A stretch of 25,120 nucleotides of DNA from SLRI01 sp964576715 (GCA_964576715.1 CAZNWE010000061.1:1-25120), one strand, 5' to 3'. Counted from the first letter of the stretch, positions 15,815 to 23,891 are shown. Notes: generated by a model from the sequence alone, not told the origin. Translations and numbers: made by a program.

Positions 15815-17067
15815 CCGGCCACTGGCTCGACGTCATCGGCATCGGTGCCGAGGGAGTAGCCAGCCTCCCGCCCGGCCTCCATCGACTGATCGCCGACGCC
15901 CATCTCGTCGTCGGCGGCCAGCGCCACCTCGGCATGGTCGCCGGGCTGATCGGCGGTGAAGCCGTCCCGTGGTCGACCCCGCTCGCCGCCACGATGGACC
16001 GGCTGAAGACCCAGCGCGGCAGGCCGCCAGCCGTGGTGCTCGCCTCGGGCGACCCTTTATGGTTCGGCATCGGCCGCCTGCTGCTCGACCATTTCAGCCC
16101 GCGCGAGCTCGCCTTCCACCCCAGCCTCTCGGCTTTCCAGCTGGCCGCAGCACGGCTCGCCTGGCCACTCGCCGAGACCGCCTGCATCAGCCTGCACGGC
16201 CGCGCGCTCGACCGCCTCAATCGCCACCTCGCGGCGGGCCGCAGGCTGCTGATCCTGACCAACGACGGCAACGCCCCGGCACTGATCGGCGAGCGCTTGC
16301 AGCGCGCCGGGTTCGGCCGTTCGACCGTTGTCGTGATGGAGAACCTCGGCGCCAGCGACGAGACGATGGTGCAGTTCGTCGCGGCCGAGGCGGCCCATCG
16401 CAGCTTCGGCGACCTCAACACCCTGGCGGTCCAGCTCGAGGCCGATCATCCGCCATCGCGCGCCGGTGGCAGCAGCCTCGCCCAGGGCCTGCCCGACGCG
16501 GCGTTTCTGCACGACGGCCAGATGACCAAGCAGGAGGTGCGTGCCGTCACCCTGGCCAGGCTCGCTCCCCGGGCCGGCCAGCATCTCTGGGACATCGGTG
16601 CCGGCGCCGGCTCGATCGCCATCGAATGGCTGTTGGCCGGGCGTGGCATGGCGGATCGGCCGACCACCGCCAGCGCCGTCGAGGCCGCGGCCGAGCGGGT
16701 CGCGCTGATGATCGAGAACGCCTACCGGCTGGGCGTGCCGGAGCTCGAGGTCATCGAGGGCAAAGCCCCGGCGACGCTGCCCGGCGTTCCGGACCCGGAT
16801 GCGATCTTCGTCGGCGGCGGCGTCGCGACCCCGATGCTGATCGAGGCCTGCCTCGCCCGCCTGAAGCCGTTCGGCAGGCTGGTGATCAACGCCGTCACCC
16901 TGGGTGGCGAGGCCCGCCTGTTGGAGCTGCAGCGCCGGCACGGCGGCGAGCTTTCGCGCGTCGCCATCAGCCGAGCCGAGCCGATGGGGCGGACCGTCGG
17001 CTGGAAGGCGATGGCCCCGGTGACCCAGTGGACCCTGGTCAAGAGCATCGCGAGCGACCGCGCATGA
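15811..17067 (+). CDS. cobL: Precorrin-6Y C5,15-methyltransferase (decarboxylating), CbiE-CbiT fusion
   Basis: Bifunctional SAM enzyme that methylates C5 and C15 of precorrin-6B (dihydro-precorrin-6) and decarboxylates the C12 acetate. 418 residues, usual for fused CobL. The N-terminal CbiE-type tetrapyrrole methylase domain shows WLDVIGIGAEG, LVVGGQRHL, VVLASGDPLWFGIGRLL and PSLSAFQLAAARLAWP. The C-terminal CbiT-type Rossmann methyltransferase domain begins around residue 230 with LPDAAFLHDGQMTKQEVRA, followed by the SAM motif LWDIGAGAGSIAIEWLL and DAIFVGGGVATPMLIEACL. The start codon is TTG at 15811, in the TTGA overlap with the cobH stop. The stop overlaps the cobI ATG (ATGA). Confidence 0.96.
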   Translation: MTGHWLDVIGIGAEGVASLPPGLHRLIADAHLVVGGQRHLGMVAGLIGGEAVPWSTPLAATMDRLKTQRGRPPAVVLASGDPLWFGIGRLLLDHFSPRELAFHPSLSAFQLAAARLAWPLAETACISLHGRALDRLNRHLAAGRRLLILTNDGNAPALIGERLQRAGFGRSTVVVMENLGASDETMVQFVAAEAAHRSFGDLNTLAVQLEADHPPSRAGGSSLAQGLPDAAFLHDGQMTKQEVRAVTLARLAPRAGQHLWDIGAGAGSIAIEWLLAGRGMADRPTTASAVEAAAERVALMIENAYRLGVPELEVIEGKAPATLPGVPDPDAIFVGGGVATPMLIEACLARLKPFGRLVINAVTLGGEARLLELQRRHGGELSRVAISRAEPMGRTVGWKAMAPVTQWTLVKSIASDRA

Positions 17068-17786
17068 CCACGCAGCAGCGGGGCAGCGGCGGCCGGCTCA
17101 TCGGCGTCGGGGTCGGCCCGGGCGATCCGGGTCTCGTGACCTTGAAGGCGGTGGCGATGATCCAGGCGGCACCGGTCGTTGCCTATCTCTCGGCCGAGAA
17201 TGCGCCGAGCCTCGCCCGCACCATCGTCGCCCCGCATCTGCGGGCGGGCCAGGAGGAGCGGCTGCTCGAGGCGCCGATGCGCGCCGAGCCGGCGATCGTT
17301 GGCACCTTCTACGACGCGGCCGCGGCCACCATCGCCGGGGATCTCGAGGCCGGCCGAGATGTGGCCCTGCTCTGCCTCGGCGATCCGCTGCTCTACGGCA
17401 GCTTCGTCTACATCCTGGATCGCCTGCGCCACCGCTTCGCCGTCGAGGTGGTACCCGGCATCATGTCGTTCGGCGCCGCCGCCTCGCGGCTCGGCCGGGT
17501 GCTGGCCCGGCGCCGCGACAGCTACACCATCCTCTCCTCGCTGCTCCCGGAGGACCGGCTGGAGGCGCTGGTCCGGGCAAGCGATGCCGTGGCGATCCTC
17601 AAGGTCGGCAAGCGCTTGCCGCGACTCAAGGCCATCCTGGCGCGCCAGGGCCTGCTCGAGACCGCGGTGCTGGTGACCTGGGTCGGCTGGCCCGAGGAGC
17701 GCGTGGTGCCCGTGGCCGACTGGCCGGAGGCCGAGGAGGCGCCCTATTTCGCGCTGATTCTGGCCGGTCCGGTGGAGTGCCCGTGA
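17064..17786 (+). CDS. cobI: Precorrin-2 C20-methyltransferase
   Basis: SAM-dependent methylation of precorrin-2 at C20 to precorrin-3A. 240 residues, family length. Signatures: LIGVGVGPGDPGLVTLKAVAMIQAAPVVAYLSAE (the CobI/CbiL N-terminus), VALLCLGDPLLYGSFVYILDRL, VEVVPGIMSFGAAASRLG and VAILKVGKRLPRLKAIL. The ATG lies in the ATGA overlap with cobL; its stop lies in a GTGA overlap with the cbiG-cobJ gene. Nothing distinguishes it as the cobalt-dependent CbiL, but the CobN gene in the cluster argues for the metal-free substrate. Confidence 0.96.
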   Translation: MTTQQRGSGGRLIGVGVGPGDPGLVTLKAVAMIQAAPVVAYLSAENAPSLARTIVAPHLRAGQEERLLEAPMRAEPAIVGTFYDAAAATIAGDLEAGRDVALLCLGDPLLYGSFVYILDRLRHRFAVEVVPGIMSFGAAASRLGRVLARRRDSYTILSSLLPEDRLEALVRASDAVAILKVGKRLPRLKAILARQGLLETAVLVTWVGWPEERVVPVADWPEAEEAPYFALILAGPVECP

Positions 17787-19546
17787 CCCCGCCCCCATCC
17801 ACGGTGGTCTGGCACCTGGGCTGCCGCTCGGCTGCCCTGGCCGGCCGAATCGCCGCCGTTCTCGGTGCGGCACCGGTCGGCCCCGAGCCCGCGGCCCTCG
17901 CTGCGGCCTTCACCGCCGGCCGGCCGGTGGTGGCGATCGCCGCCGCCGGCATCGTCGTGCGCCTGCTGGCCCCGCTCCTCGCCGACAAGCGGCGCGAGCC
18001 GCCCGTGGTCGTCGTCGACGAGGCGGGAAGGTTCGTCCTGCCGCTGCTTGGCGGTCATCGAGGCGCCAATGCGCTGGCCCGCCGCCTGGCCGAAGCGCTC
18101 GACGCCACGGCGGTCGTCACGACCGCCGGCGATGCCCGCTTCGGCGTGGCGCTCGACGAGCCGCCGCCGGGCTTCGCCCTCGCCCGACCGGAAGCTGCCA
18201 AGCGGTTCATGGCCGTACTGCTCGACGGTGCTGCCTGCCGCCTGATGGATCCTGCCGGCCTCGCCGGCTGGCTGCGGGAGAGCCGGCTGCCATTCGCCGA
18301 GGATGCAGGGCTGGCGATCGAGATCACCCACGAGAATAGGCAGGCCGCGGATGACCGGCTGGTGATCCATCCCCGTACCCTGGCCTTGGGGGTCGGCTGC
18401 GAGCGGCACGCATCGGCCGCGGAGCTTCGCGACCTCGTCGAGGCGACCCTGGCCGCAGCCGGGCTCGCCCCGCAGGCCGTCGCTGGCGTCGTGTCGGTGG
18501 CGCTCAAGGCAGCCGAGCCAGCGATCCATGCGCTGGCCGGCTCGCTGGCCGTGCCAGCCCGGTTCCTGGAGCGCGAGGCGCTCGCTGCCGAGGCACCCAG
18601 GCTCGCCACGCCCTCGGCCGTGGTCGAGGCCGAGATCGGCATCCCCGGTGTTGCCGAGGCGGCGGCCCTGGCGGCGGCCGGGCCGGACGGCCGGCTCCTG
18701 GTCACGAAGCAAAAGAGCCGCCGCTGCACCGTGGCGGTGGCCCTGGCGCCGGCACCGATCGATCCGGCCCGGATCGGCCGGGCGCAGGGGCGGCTCACCG
18801 TCTTGGGCGTCGGTCCGGGCGATGCCCCGACCCGCACGCCGGCCGTGGACGCGGCCCTGGCCACGGCCGACCTCGTCATCGGCTACGGACTCTATCTCGA
18901 CCTCGTGGCCGACCTCACCCGCCATGCCGAGTGCCGGCGCTATCCCCTGGGCGAGGAGCGGCAGCGCTGCCAGGACGCCGTTGCCGAGGCGGCACGGGGC
19001 CGCGACGTGGCGCTGGTCTGCTCGGGTGATCCCGGCATCTACGCCATGGCGGCGCTGGTGATGGAGATCCTCGACAAGACGACGGACGAGGCGGCGGGGC
19101 GGATCGCCGTCACCGTGCTGCCCGGGGTCTCGGCCCTGCAGGTGGCGGCGGCGCGCACCGGCGCACCGCTCGGCCACGACTTCGCCGTCGTCTCGCTCTC
19201 CGACCTGCTGACCCCCATGGCGGTGATCGAGCGGCGGCTGCTGGCGGCGGCCGCGGGCGACTTCGCGCTCGCCCTCTACAACCCGGTCTCGCAGCGGCGG
19301 CGGGAGGCACTAGCCACGGCAAGGCGCATTCTGCTCGAGCATCGGCCGCCCGACACACCGGTGATCATCGCCCGCAATCTCGGCCGCGACGGCGAGGCGG
19401 TGACCACGACCACGCTCGAGGCCCTCTCGGTCGACCAGGTGGACATGCTCTCGATCGTGCTCGTCGGCGCCAGGCGGACCACGAGCTTCACCCGGGTGGA
19501 CGGCAGCATCGTCACCTACACCCCCCGCGGCTACGAGGTCGCATGA
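17783..19546 (+). CDS. cobJ: CbiG-CobJ fusion: cobalamin protein CbiG + precorrin-3B C17-methyltransferase
   Basis: 587-589 residue fusion. Residues about 1-330 are a CbiG-like protein. The N-domain hallmark is IVVRLLAPLLADKRREPPVV followed by RFVLPLLGGHRGANALARRLA. A middle section follows, then a CbiG-C/CobE-like domain (ALGVGCERHASAAELRDLV, SVALKAAEPAIHALA, GIPGVAEAAALAAAG, LLVTKQKSRRCTVAVA). From about residue 337 the CobJ methylase domain starts RLTVLGVGPGDAPTRTPAV and continues VIGYGLYLDLVADL, VALVCSGDPGIYAMAALVMEIL, VLPGVSALQVAAARTGAPLGHDFAVVSLSDLLTP, FALALYNPVSQRR and VIIARNLGRDGE. CobJ contracts the ring and methylates C17. CbiG opens the delta-lactone in the anaerobic route, whereas the neighbouring CobN marks the aerobic one; CobE, a relative of the CbiG C-domain, belongs to the aerobic route. 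GTG start in the GTGA overlap with cobI; ATGA overlap with cobM. Confidence 0.95.
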   Translation: MTPPPSTVVWHLGCRSAALAGRIAAVLGAAPVGPEPAALAAAFTAGRPVVAIAAAGIVVRLLAPLLADKRREPPVVVVDEAGRFVLPLLGGHRGANALARRLAEALDATAVVTTAGDARFGVALDEPPPGFALARPEAAKRFMAVLLDGAACRLMDPAGLAGWLRESRLPFAEDAGLAIEITHENRQAADDRLVIHPRTLALGVGCERHASAAELRDLVEATLAAAGLAPQAVAGVVSVALKAAEPAIHALAGSLAVPARFLEREALAAEAPRLATPSAVVEAEIGIPGVAEAAALAAAGPDGRLLVTKQKSRRCTVAVALAPAPIDPARIGRAQGRLTVLGVGPGDAPTRTPAVDAALATADLVIGYGLYLDLVADLTRHAECRRYPLGEERQRCQDAVAEAARGRDVALVCSGDPGIYAMAALVMEILDKTTDEAAGRIAVTVLPGVSALQVAAARTGAPLGHDFAVVSLSDLLTPMAVIERRLLAAAAGDFALALYNPVSQRRREALATARRILLEHRPPDTPVIIARNLGRDGEAVTTTTLEALSVDQVDMLSIVLVGARRTTSFTRVDGSIVTYTPRGYEVA

Positions 19547-20304
19547 CCGTGCACTTCATCGGCGCCGGCCCCGGTGCGCCCGACCTCATCACCGTGCGTG
19601 GCCTGAACCTCATTCGCACCTGCCCGGTCGTGCTCTATGCCGGCTCGCTGGTACCCGAAGCGATGATCGCCGAGGCGCCCGAGGGGGCGGTCGTCGTCGA
19701 CACGGCGCCGCTCGATCTCGACGCGATCCTGGCACTCATGGTCGAGGCCGATGGCCGGGGCCAGGACGTGGCCCGCGTGCATTCGGGCGACCCCTCGCTC
19801 TATGGTGCCATCTCGGAGCAGATCCGGCGGCTCGACGCGCACAACATCGCCTGGACGATCACGCCGGGCGTTCCTGCCTTCGCCGCCGCGGCGGCCGCGC
19901 TCGGCCAGGAGCTGACCCTGCCCGGCATCGCCCAGAGCGTGGTGGTCACCCGCACCGCTGTGCGCGCCTCGGCGATGCCGGAGGGCGAGACGCTCGAGGC
20001 CTTCGCCCGGACCGGGGCAACGCTCGCCATCCACCTCGCGATCAACAACCTCGCGGACATCCGGCGCCGGCTCGAGCCGATCCTCGGTCCGGATGCGCCG
20101 GTCATCGTCGTCTACCGCGCCACCTGGCCGGACCAGCAGATCGTCCGCGGCACGCTCGCCACCATTCGCGACCAGGTGAAGGCGGCCGGCATCACCCGAA
20201 CCGCACTCGTCCTGATCGGCAAGGTGCTCGACGCCGATGGCTTCGCCGAGAGCCGGCTCTACGCCGCCGACCACACCCACGTGCTGCGGCCGAAGCGGCG
20301 CTGA
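19543..20304 (+). CDS. cobM: Precorrin-4 C11-methyltransferase
   Basis: SAM-dependent methylation of precorrin-4 at C11 to precorrin-5. 253 residues, family length. Signatures: VHFIGAGPGAPDLITVRGLNLI, VVLYAGSLVPEAMI, VARVHSGDPSLYGAISEQIRRL, ITPGVPAFAAAAAALGQELTLPGIAQSVVVTR and LAIHLAINNLADI, then a C-terminal VIVVYRATWPDQQIVRGTL typical of CobM/CbiF. The ATG is in the ATGA overlap with the cbiG-cobJ gene. Last recognisable cobalamin gene of the block; a 52-nt AT-richer gap separates it from the next ORF. Confidence 0.97.
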   Translation: MTVHFIGAGPGAPDLITVRGLNLIRTCPVVLYAGSLVPEAMIAEAPEGAVVVDTAPLDLDAILALMVEADGRGQDVARVHSGDPSLYGAISEQIRRLDAHNIAWTITPGVPAFAAAAAALGQELTLPGIAQSVVVTRTAVRASAMPEGETLEAFARTGATLAIHLAINNLADIRRRLEPILGPDAPVIVVYRATWPDQQIVRGTLATIRDQVKAAGITRTALVLIGKVLDADGFAESRLYAADHTHVLRPKRR

Positions 20305-20320
20305 ACCGACAGCGGCGGGG

Positions 20321-20349
20321 TTGCAAGCCTCGGTATTTGTCGCTATCTA
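20321..20349 (+). promoter_or_regulatory. Weak candidate promoter before the small ORF / GMC pair
   Basis: TTGCAA (20321-20326) and TATCTA (20344-20349) are separated by 17 nt in an AT-richer patch just after the cobM stop. Both boxes match the sigma70 consensus only partly (4/6 and 3/6). It would leave almost no leader before the ATG at 20357. Consensus-based inference; transcription from the cob operon is the alternative. Confidence 0.2.
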
Positions 20350-20356
20350 TCAACCC

Positions 20357-20590
20357 ATGGTTGTTTCAATTGCACTTCGTATCGCGCGAAAGGGCATTCG
20401 GCGCCGCGCTGCCTTGCGCGGCCTCCTGGGCGTCGCGATAGCGTGCCTGCCCTGGCGCACCGCCGGCGCGCGGCTGGCCGGGGACGATCCGATCCGCCTC
20501 GTCGGCGGTTGGCTGCTTCGGCAATCCGATATCAACTCTCTCTCACGCGTCGTCCCGCTGGCCGAGCCTGACCGGCGGCAGGATCGGTGA
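20357..20590 (+). CDS. Small Tat-signal-like protein coupled to the GMC oxidoreductase
   Basis: 77-residue ORF that I do not recognise as a named family. The N-terminus looks like a twin-arginine signal: positive IARKGIRRR (RR around residues 15-17), then a hydrophobic ALRGLLGVAIACL segment and a possible AxA cleavage context (TAGARLA, around residues 36-42). About 37 residues follow (DDPIRLVGGWLLRQSDINSL...). Its TGA overlaps the GTG of the GMC gene (GTGA), the usual sign of translational coupling. Several membrane-bound GMC-type dehydrogenases (gluconate, fructose and sorbitol types) have a small Tat-bearing subunit that carries the cofactor subunit across the membrane; this one is much shorter than those. 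The ATG has no clear ribosome-binding site; a TTG at 20321 is an alternative start. It could also be spurious. Confidence 0.5.
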   Translation: MVVSIALRIARKGIRRRAALRGLLGVAIACLPWRTAGARLAGDDPIRLVGGWLLRQSDINSLSRVVPLAEPDRRQDR

Positions 20591-22134
20591 TCCACGACGC
20601 CGAGGCGCGACAGCCCGACTGGTTCGCCCCGGACCGGTTCGATGTCTGCATCGTGGGCTCGGGGCCGGCCGGCCTCGCACTCGCCCTCTCCCTGGCCGAG
20701 TGGGGCTATCGGGTCGCGGTCATGGAGGGTGGCGGCGAAGCGGTCTCGCACGACAGCCAGGAGATCTACGACGGCGATGTCGTCGGCACCGACTACTACC
20801 CGCTCGACGCCACCCGACTGCGCTTCCTGGGCGGCTCGTCCAACCACTGGATCGGCTATTGCCGGCCGCTCGACGCCCACGACTTCGAGCGCCAGCCCTT
20901 CCATGCGCTGAGCGGCTGGCCGATCACCAAGGCCGACCTCGACCCCTATGCCGCCCGGGTCGACGCCTATTTCAAGCTCGCGCCGGACACGCCGCCCGAG
21001 GACTCGTCCTTCGGCCGCGACACCGGCCCCTTCGAGCCTATCCGCTTTCGCTTCAGCGGTGTGCAGAGCGTGGCCGACGCCAATCGCGTGGTGCTCGAGG
21101 CGAGCGAAAACCTGCACCTCTTCCTCCACGCCAACCTCGTCGACATCGACCTCGACAACCGCCTCCAGGCGGTGACCGGGTTCGTCTTCCGCTCGTTCGC
21201 GCGGGACGAGCCCTTTCGCGTGCAGGCCCGGCTCTATGCTCTCTGCCTGGGCGGCCTCGAGAACCCGCGCGCCCTGCTCAACGCCAACCGGCAGGTCGCC
21301 ACGGGCATCGGCAACCAGCACGACCTCGTCGGCCGCCATTTCACCGAGCATCCGCACCACACGCTCGGCCGCATCGTGCTCGAGGCGCCGATGCGCGGCC
21401 GGCAGTTCTATGCCCCGACGCCGGCCTTCATGGTGGAGCGGGAGATCCTCAATTTCGGCCTGCGGTTCATCGCCGATGTCGGCGAACGGTCATTCAGCGC
21501 CGAGCTCCTGCGCAGCGTCGCCTGCGTCGCTCCGTTCATGGAGCGGCTGGCCGAGGCGGTGCGCGGCAGCCGCATGCGCTGCAACGACGGCGGGCTCATG
21601 ACCTATCTCGACGAGCAGCTCGACCGGGAGGCGCTGCACGGGGCGCGGCTGCGCTGCGCCGCCGAGCAGGCGGTCAACCGCGACAGCCGGGTTACCCTGA
21701 GCCGGACCCGGACCGATCGCTTCGGCCTGCCGCGGCTCGAGCTCGACTGGCGGATCGACGAGATCGACACGCGGACCATCAAGACCGCGGCGGTCGAATT
21801 CGGCCGGCTGCTGGCCGAGCGCCGCGTCGGCCGGCTCAAGCTCGATCCCTGGCTGCTGGAGGAGCCGGTGACCTTTCCCGGCATCGACACAGGGGCCGAG
21901 GTCGGCGGCCACCATCACATGTGCACGACCCGGATGAGCGACGACCCGCGCCAGGGCGTGGTCGACCGCAACTGCCGGATCCACGGCCTGGACAACCTCT
22001 ACATCGGCGGCTGCAGCACCTTCGCGACGGGCGGCCACGCCAACCCGACCTACACGATCACCCAGTTGGCCTTCCGGCTCGCGGATCATCTGCACGCGGG
22101 CCCGCTGAAAGCATCGCCGGCGCGTGACGCCTGA
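20587..22134 (+). CDS. GMC-family FAD-dependent oxidoreductase
   Basis: 515-residue flavoprotein of the glucose-methanol-choline oxidoreductase family. The FAD Rossmann motif GSGPAG is at residues 24-29 (FDVCIVGSGPAGLALALSLAEWG). The substrate/FAD segment LRFLGGSSNHWIGYCRPLDAHDFE (about 78-101) resembles the GGSS...W pattern, with LCLGGLENPRALL later. The C-terminal GMC_C domain has GGHHHMCTTRM (His442-444), GVVDRNCRIHGLDNLYIGGCSTFATGGHANPTYTITQLAFRLADHL, with the active-site His and Asn486 of ANPT. It has no signal peptide or membrane helix of its own. The GTG start overlaps the stop of the small Tat-like ORF (GTGA). Substrate unknown; the fructose/gluconate/sugar dehydrogenase-like branch is suggested by context and motif style, not proved. 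Confidence 0.92.
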   Translation: MIHDAEARQPDWFAPDRFDVCIVGSGPAGLALALSLAEWGYRVAVMEGGGEAVSHDSQEIYDGDVVGTDYYPLDATRLRFLGGSSNHWIGYCRPLDAHDFERQPFHALSGWPITKADLDPYAARVDAYFKLAPDTPPEDSSFGRDTGPFEPIRFRFSGVQSVADANRVVLEASENLHLFLHANLVDIDLDNRLQAVTGFVFRSFARDEPFRVQARLYALCLGGLENPRALLNANRQVATGIGNQHDLVGRHFTEHPHHTLGRIVLEAPMRGRQFYAPTPAFMVEREILNFGLRFIADVGERSFSAELLRSVACVAPFMERLAEAVRGSRMRCNDGGLMTYLDEQLDREALHGARLRCAAEQAVNRDSRVTLSRTRTDRFGLPRLELDWRIDEIDTRTIKTAAVEFGRLLAERRVGRLKLDPWLLEEPVTFPGIDTGAEVGGHHHMCTTRMSDDPRQGVVDRNCRIHGLDNLYIGGCSTFATGGHANPTYTITQLAFRLADHLHAGPLKASPARDA

Positions 22135-22142
22135 CGCAGGCG
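22128..22142. terminator. Small hairpin between convergent GMC and TIR genes
   Basis: CGCCTG-ACG-CAGGCG, a 6-bp perfect stem with a 3-nt loop, spans the GMC stop codon and most of the 12-nt gap to the converging gene. There is no T-run on either side. It could weakly terminate both transcripts or be chance. Confidence 0.25.
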
Positions 22143-22146
22143 ACAC

Positions 22147-23741
22147 TCAGCTCGCCGGCGGGTCCTCAGCCGGCAGTTCGTCCTTCAACTTCTCCGCCAA
22201 GAGCTCGGCGTAACGCCGAGCGGCGTGGACGAGGAACCAGGCGACCATCGGGCGGAGTTCGGCCAGCGCCTCGCCGAGCAGCGCCGGGTCATTATCCCGG
22301 AACGCCCGGTCGATCTTCCGCTGGCTCTGCCCGTCGGTGGGGTCGCGGTAGTCGGCATAGTAGCGACTTTGAAACTCGGTGAGCTTGGCCTGCTCGGCCG
22401 GGCGCTCGGCGAACACGCGATTGAGCAAGGCCGGGTCCGAAGCATTGCGCGCCTGCGCCTCCTGCTCCGCCCGCTCGGTGTATTGGCGAATCGTGTCGAG
22501 CTGCTCCTGCGTGTTGACGGTTCGGTTGCCGAAGGGTCCCAAGACCTCCCACCAGCTGCGGTAGCTCCACCGCACAGTCGTCTCCAGCGCGTCCAGATCA
22601 TGCGGCACACCGACGACCTGACCGCCGAACTCCTCGATGAACACGACATGGAAGCTGACGAGCGGACCGTCGACGCCGCGTCGCCGAACGCAATGCAGGC
22701 AGGGGCGAAACTGTGCGGTCCGGCGATAGTTGAAGAACGGCACCACGACCGACCGCGGTGGCCGGCCGGTGACCACATCGCGCAGCGCCCGGGCGAGCGC
22801 GCCGACCCAGACCGTGCCGTAGACCCGGTGATCGACGTCGCTGATCAGCTCGCGCACTGTCCCATTGAAGCTGTCCTCGCGGTTGAAGACGTCCTAAAGG
22901 TCATGCAGCTGCAGCACGGTTGCATCCAGAAGGTCGTTCTCATCCGCATAATCAACGCCTTCACGATGCGCGATATCGATGTACTTGAGGCAAAACATGG
23001 GCTCGACCTTGGCCTTGGGATGGCCAAAGACGATCGACAGTTCTTGCGCGTCGTCGGCCAGCTGCTTCTGCTTGAACGGCGGGGCAATCCGGTCCACGAC
23101 GGTTATGGCGTCGGCAATGAAGAACAAATCCGCGAACAGCTTGCCGATCCCGACGGCATCGCTATCGTAGCTCTCATAGTTCTCGATCTGCGACGCCAAG
23201 TTGACGTTCGGATGATGCACGCAGATCAGTCTCTCGCCGGCCGCCTCGTGCATGCCGCGATCGAAATAGCCGGCCTCCCACACCAGCCAATCCCGCTCCA
23301 GGTCGACATCCGGCAGGATCAGGATGACCCAGTGGGCTGAGCGGATATTGCTCTTGATCTGCAGCAGAAAGTCCTGGCCCCCGCGAATGGTCTGCTCCGC
23401 AAGAAAAATGCGGGATCGCCATCGGCGTCCTCGTTCAATCGTTTGGCGCCATAATCGGCAAGCTTCTCCTTGAGGGCGATTGCCAGCGCATAGTCTTCCG
23501 CTTTGTAGCTGATAAGGATCTTGATGCCATCGACGATGGCATCTGCCGCGCGCTCAAACGCCAGCAGCTTTTTTTCGACTGGCAAGTCCGCTTTCCCTTC
23601 GATCTTGTCAGCCGCGCGCTCGAGCTCCGCGGCGCGCTTGGGAAAACGGGCCTTCAGTTCCTCGCACCGCAATCGAACTGTGTCGACTTGCGCAAACGGT
23701 CGCGGATCCTCGGCAAGTCCGGCATTCTGTCGATCCGTCAT
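22147..23741 (-). pseudogene. TIR-domain protein gene, broken by a frameshift and an in-frame TAG
   Basis: Read from the ATG at 23741 (AGAGGGAGC upstream), the restored protein is about 531 residues. An N-terminal charged helical part (CEELKARFPKRAAELERAADK) is followed from about residue 75 by a TIR-like fold: IKILISYKAEDYALAIALKEKLADYG, then AEQTIRGGQDFLLQIKSNIR, SAHWVILILPDVDLERDW and LVWEAGYFDRG, where the Glu is the likely catalytic residue of NAD-cleaving TIR domains. Continuity is lost at the A5 run 23404-23408 (one base short, minus-strand T5), where the frame moves from DPAFF to LAEQTIR. A TAG at 22894-22896 (about codon 283) interrupts it again; the same frame then stays open for 248 codons. 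The second half (VRELISDVDHRVYG..., FRPCLHCVRRRGVDGP, VSFHVVFIEEFGGQ) is unrecognised. Probably a decayed signalling or defence gene; sequencing error at the homopolymer cannot be excluded. Confidence 0.75.
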
Positions 23742-23805
23742 TGGCAGACAAGCTCCCTCTAAACGTTCAGGCTACTTTTCGCGCACCTAGACACAGCTTT
23801 TACTT

Positions 23806-23829
23806 GCAGTTGACAGCAGAACCAACTGC
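23806..23829. promoter_or_regulatory. Operator-like dyad upstream of the TIR gene
   Basis: GCAGTTG (23806-23812) and CAACTGC (23823-23829) form a perfect 7-bp inverted repeat with a 10-nt spacer, 65 nt upstream of the TIR start. On the minus strand TTGGTT-17-TAAAAG, a poor promoter candidate, overlaps it. Possible regulator site; inferred from symmetry alone. Confidence 0.3.
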
Positions 23830-23891
23830 TAGTTTTTCGCGTCCGGCAGCACTCTACTGAGCAAGCTGCGCCTAATCTTCCTGCCAAGATT

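Noticed and set aside
15818..15825. GCCACTGG, resembling a cobalamin riboswitch B12-box
   Set aside because: It lies at the start of the cobL coding sequence (Gly-His-Trp codons), inside a continuous operon, with no accompanying riboswitch core upstream.
23810..23815. Second TTGACA in the intergenic region, plus strand
   Set aside because: No acceptable -10 box at 16-18 nt downstream.
23815..23837. AGCAG...CTGCT stem followed by TTTTT, intrinsic-terminator-like on the plus strand
   Set aside because: Only a 5-bp stem, two bases separate it from the T-run, and no plus-strand gene lies upstream to be terminated.
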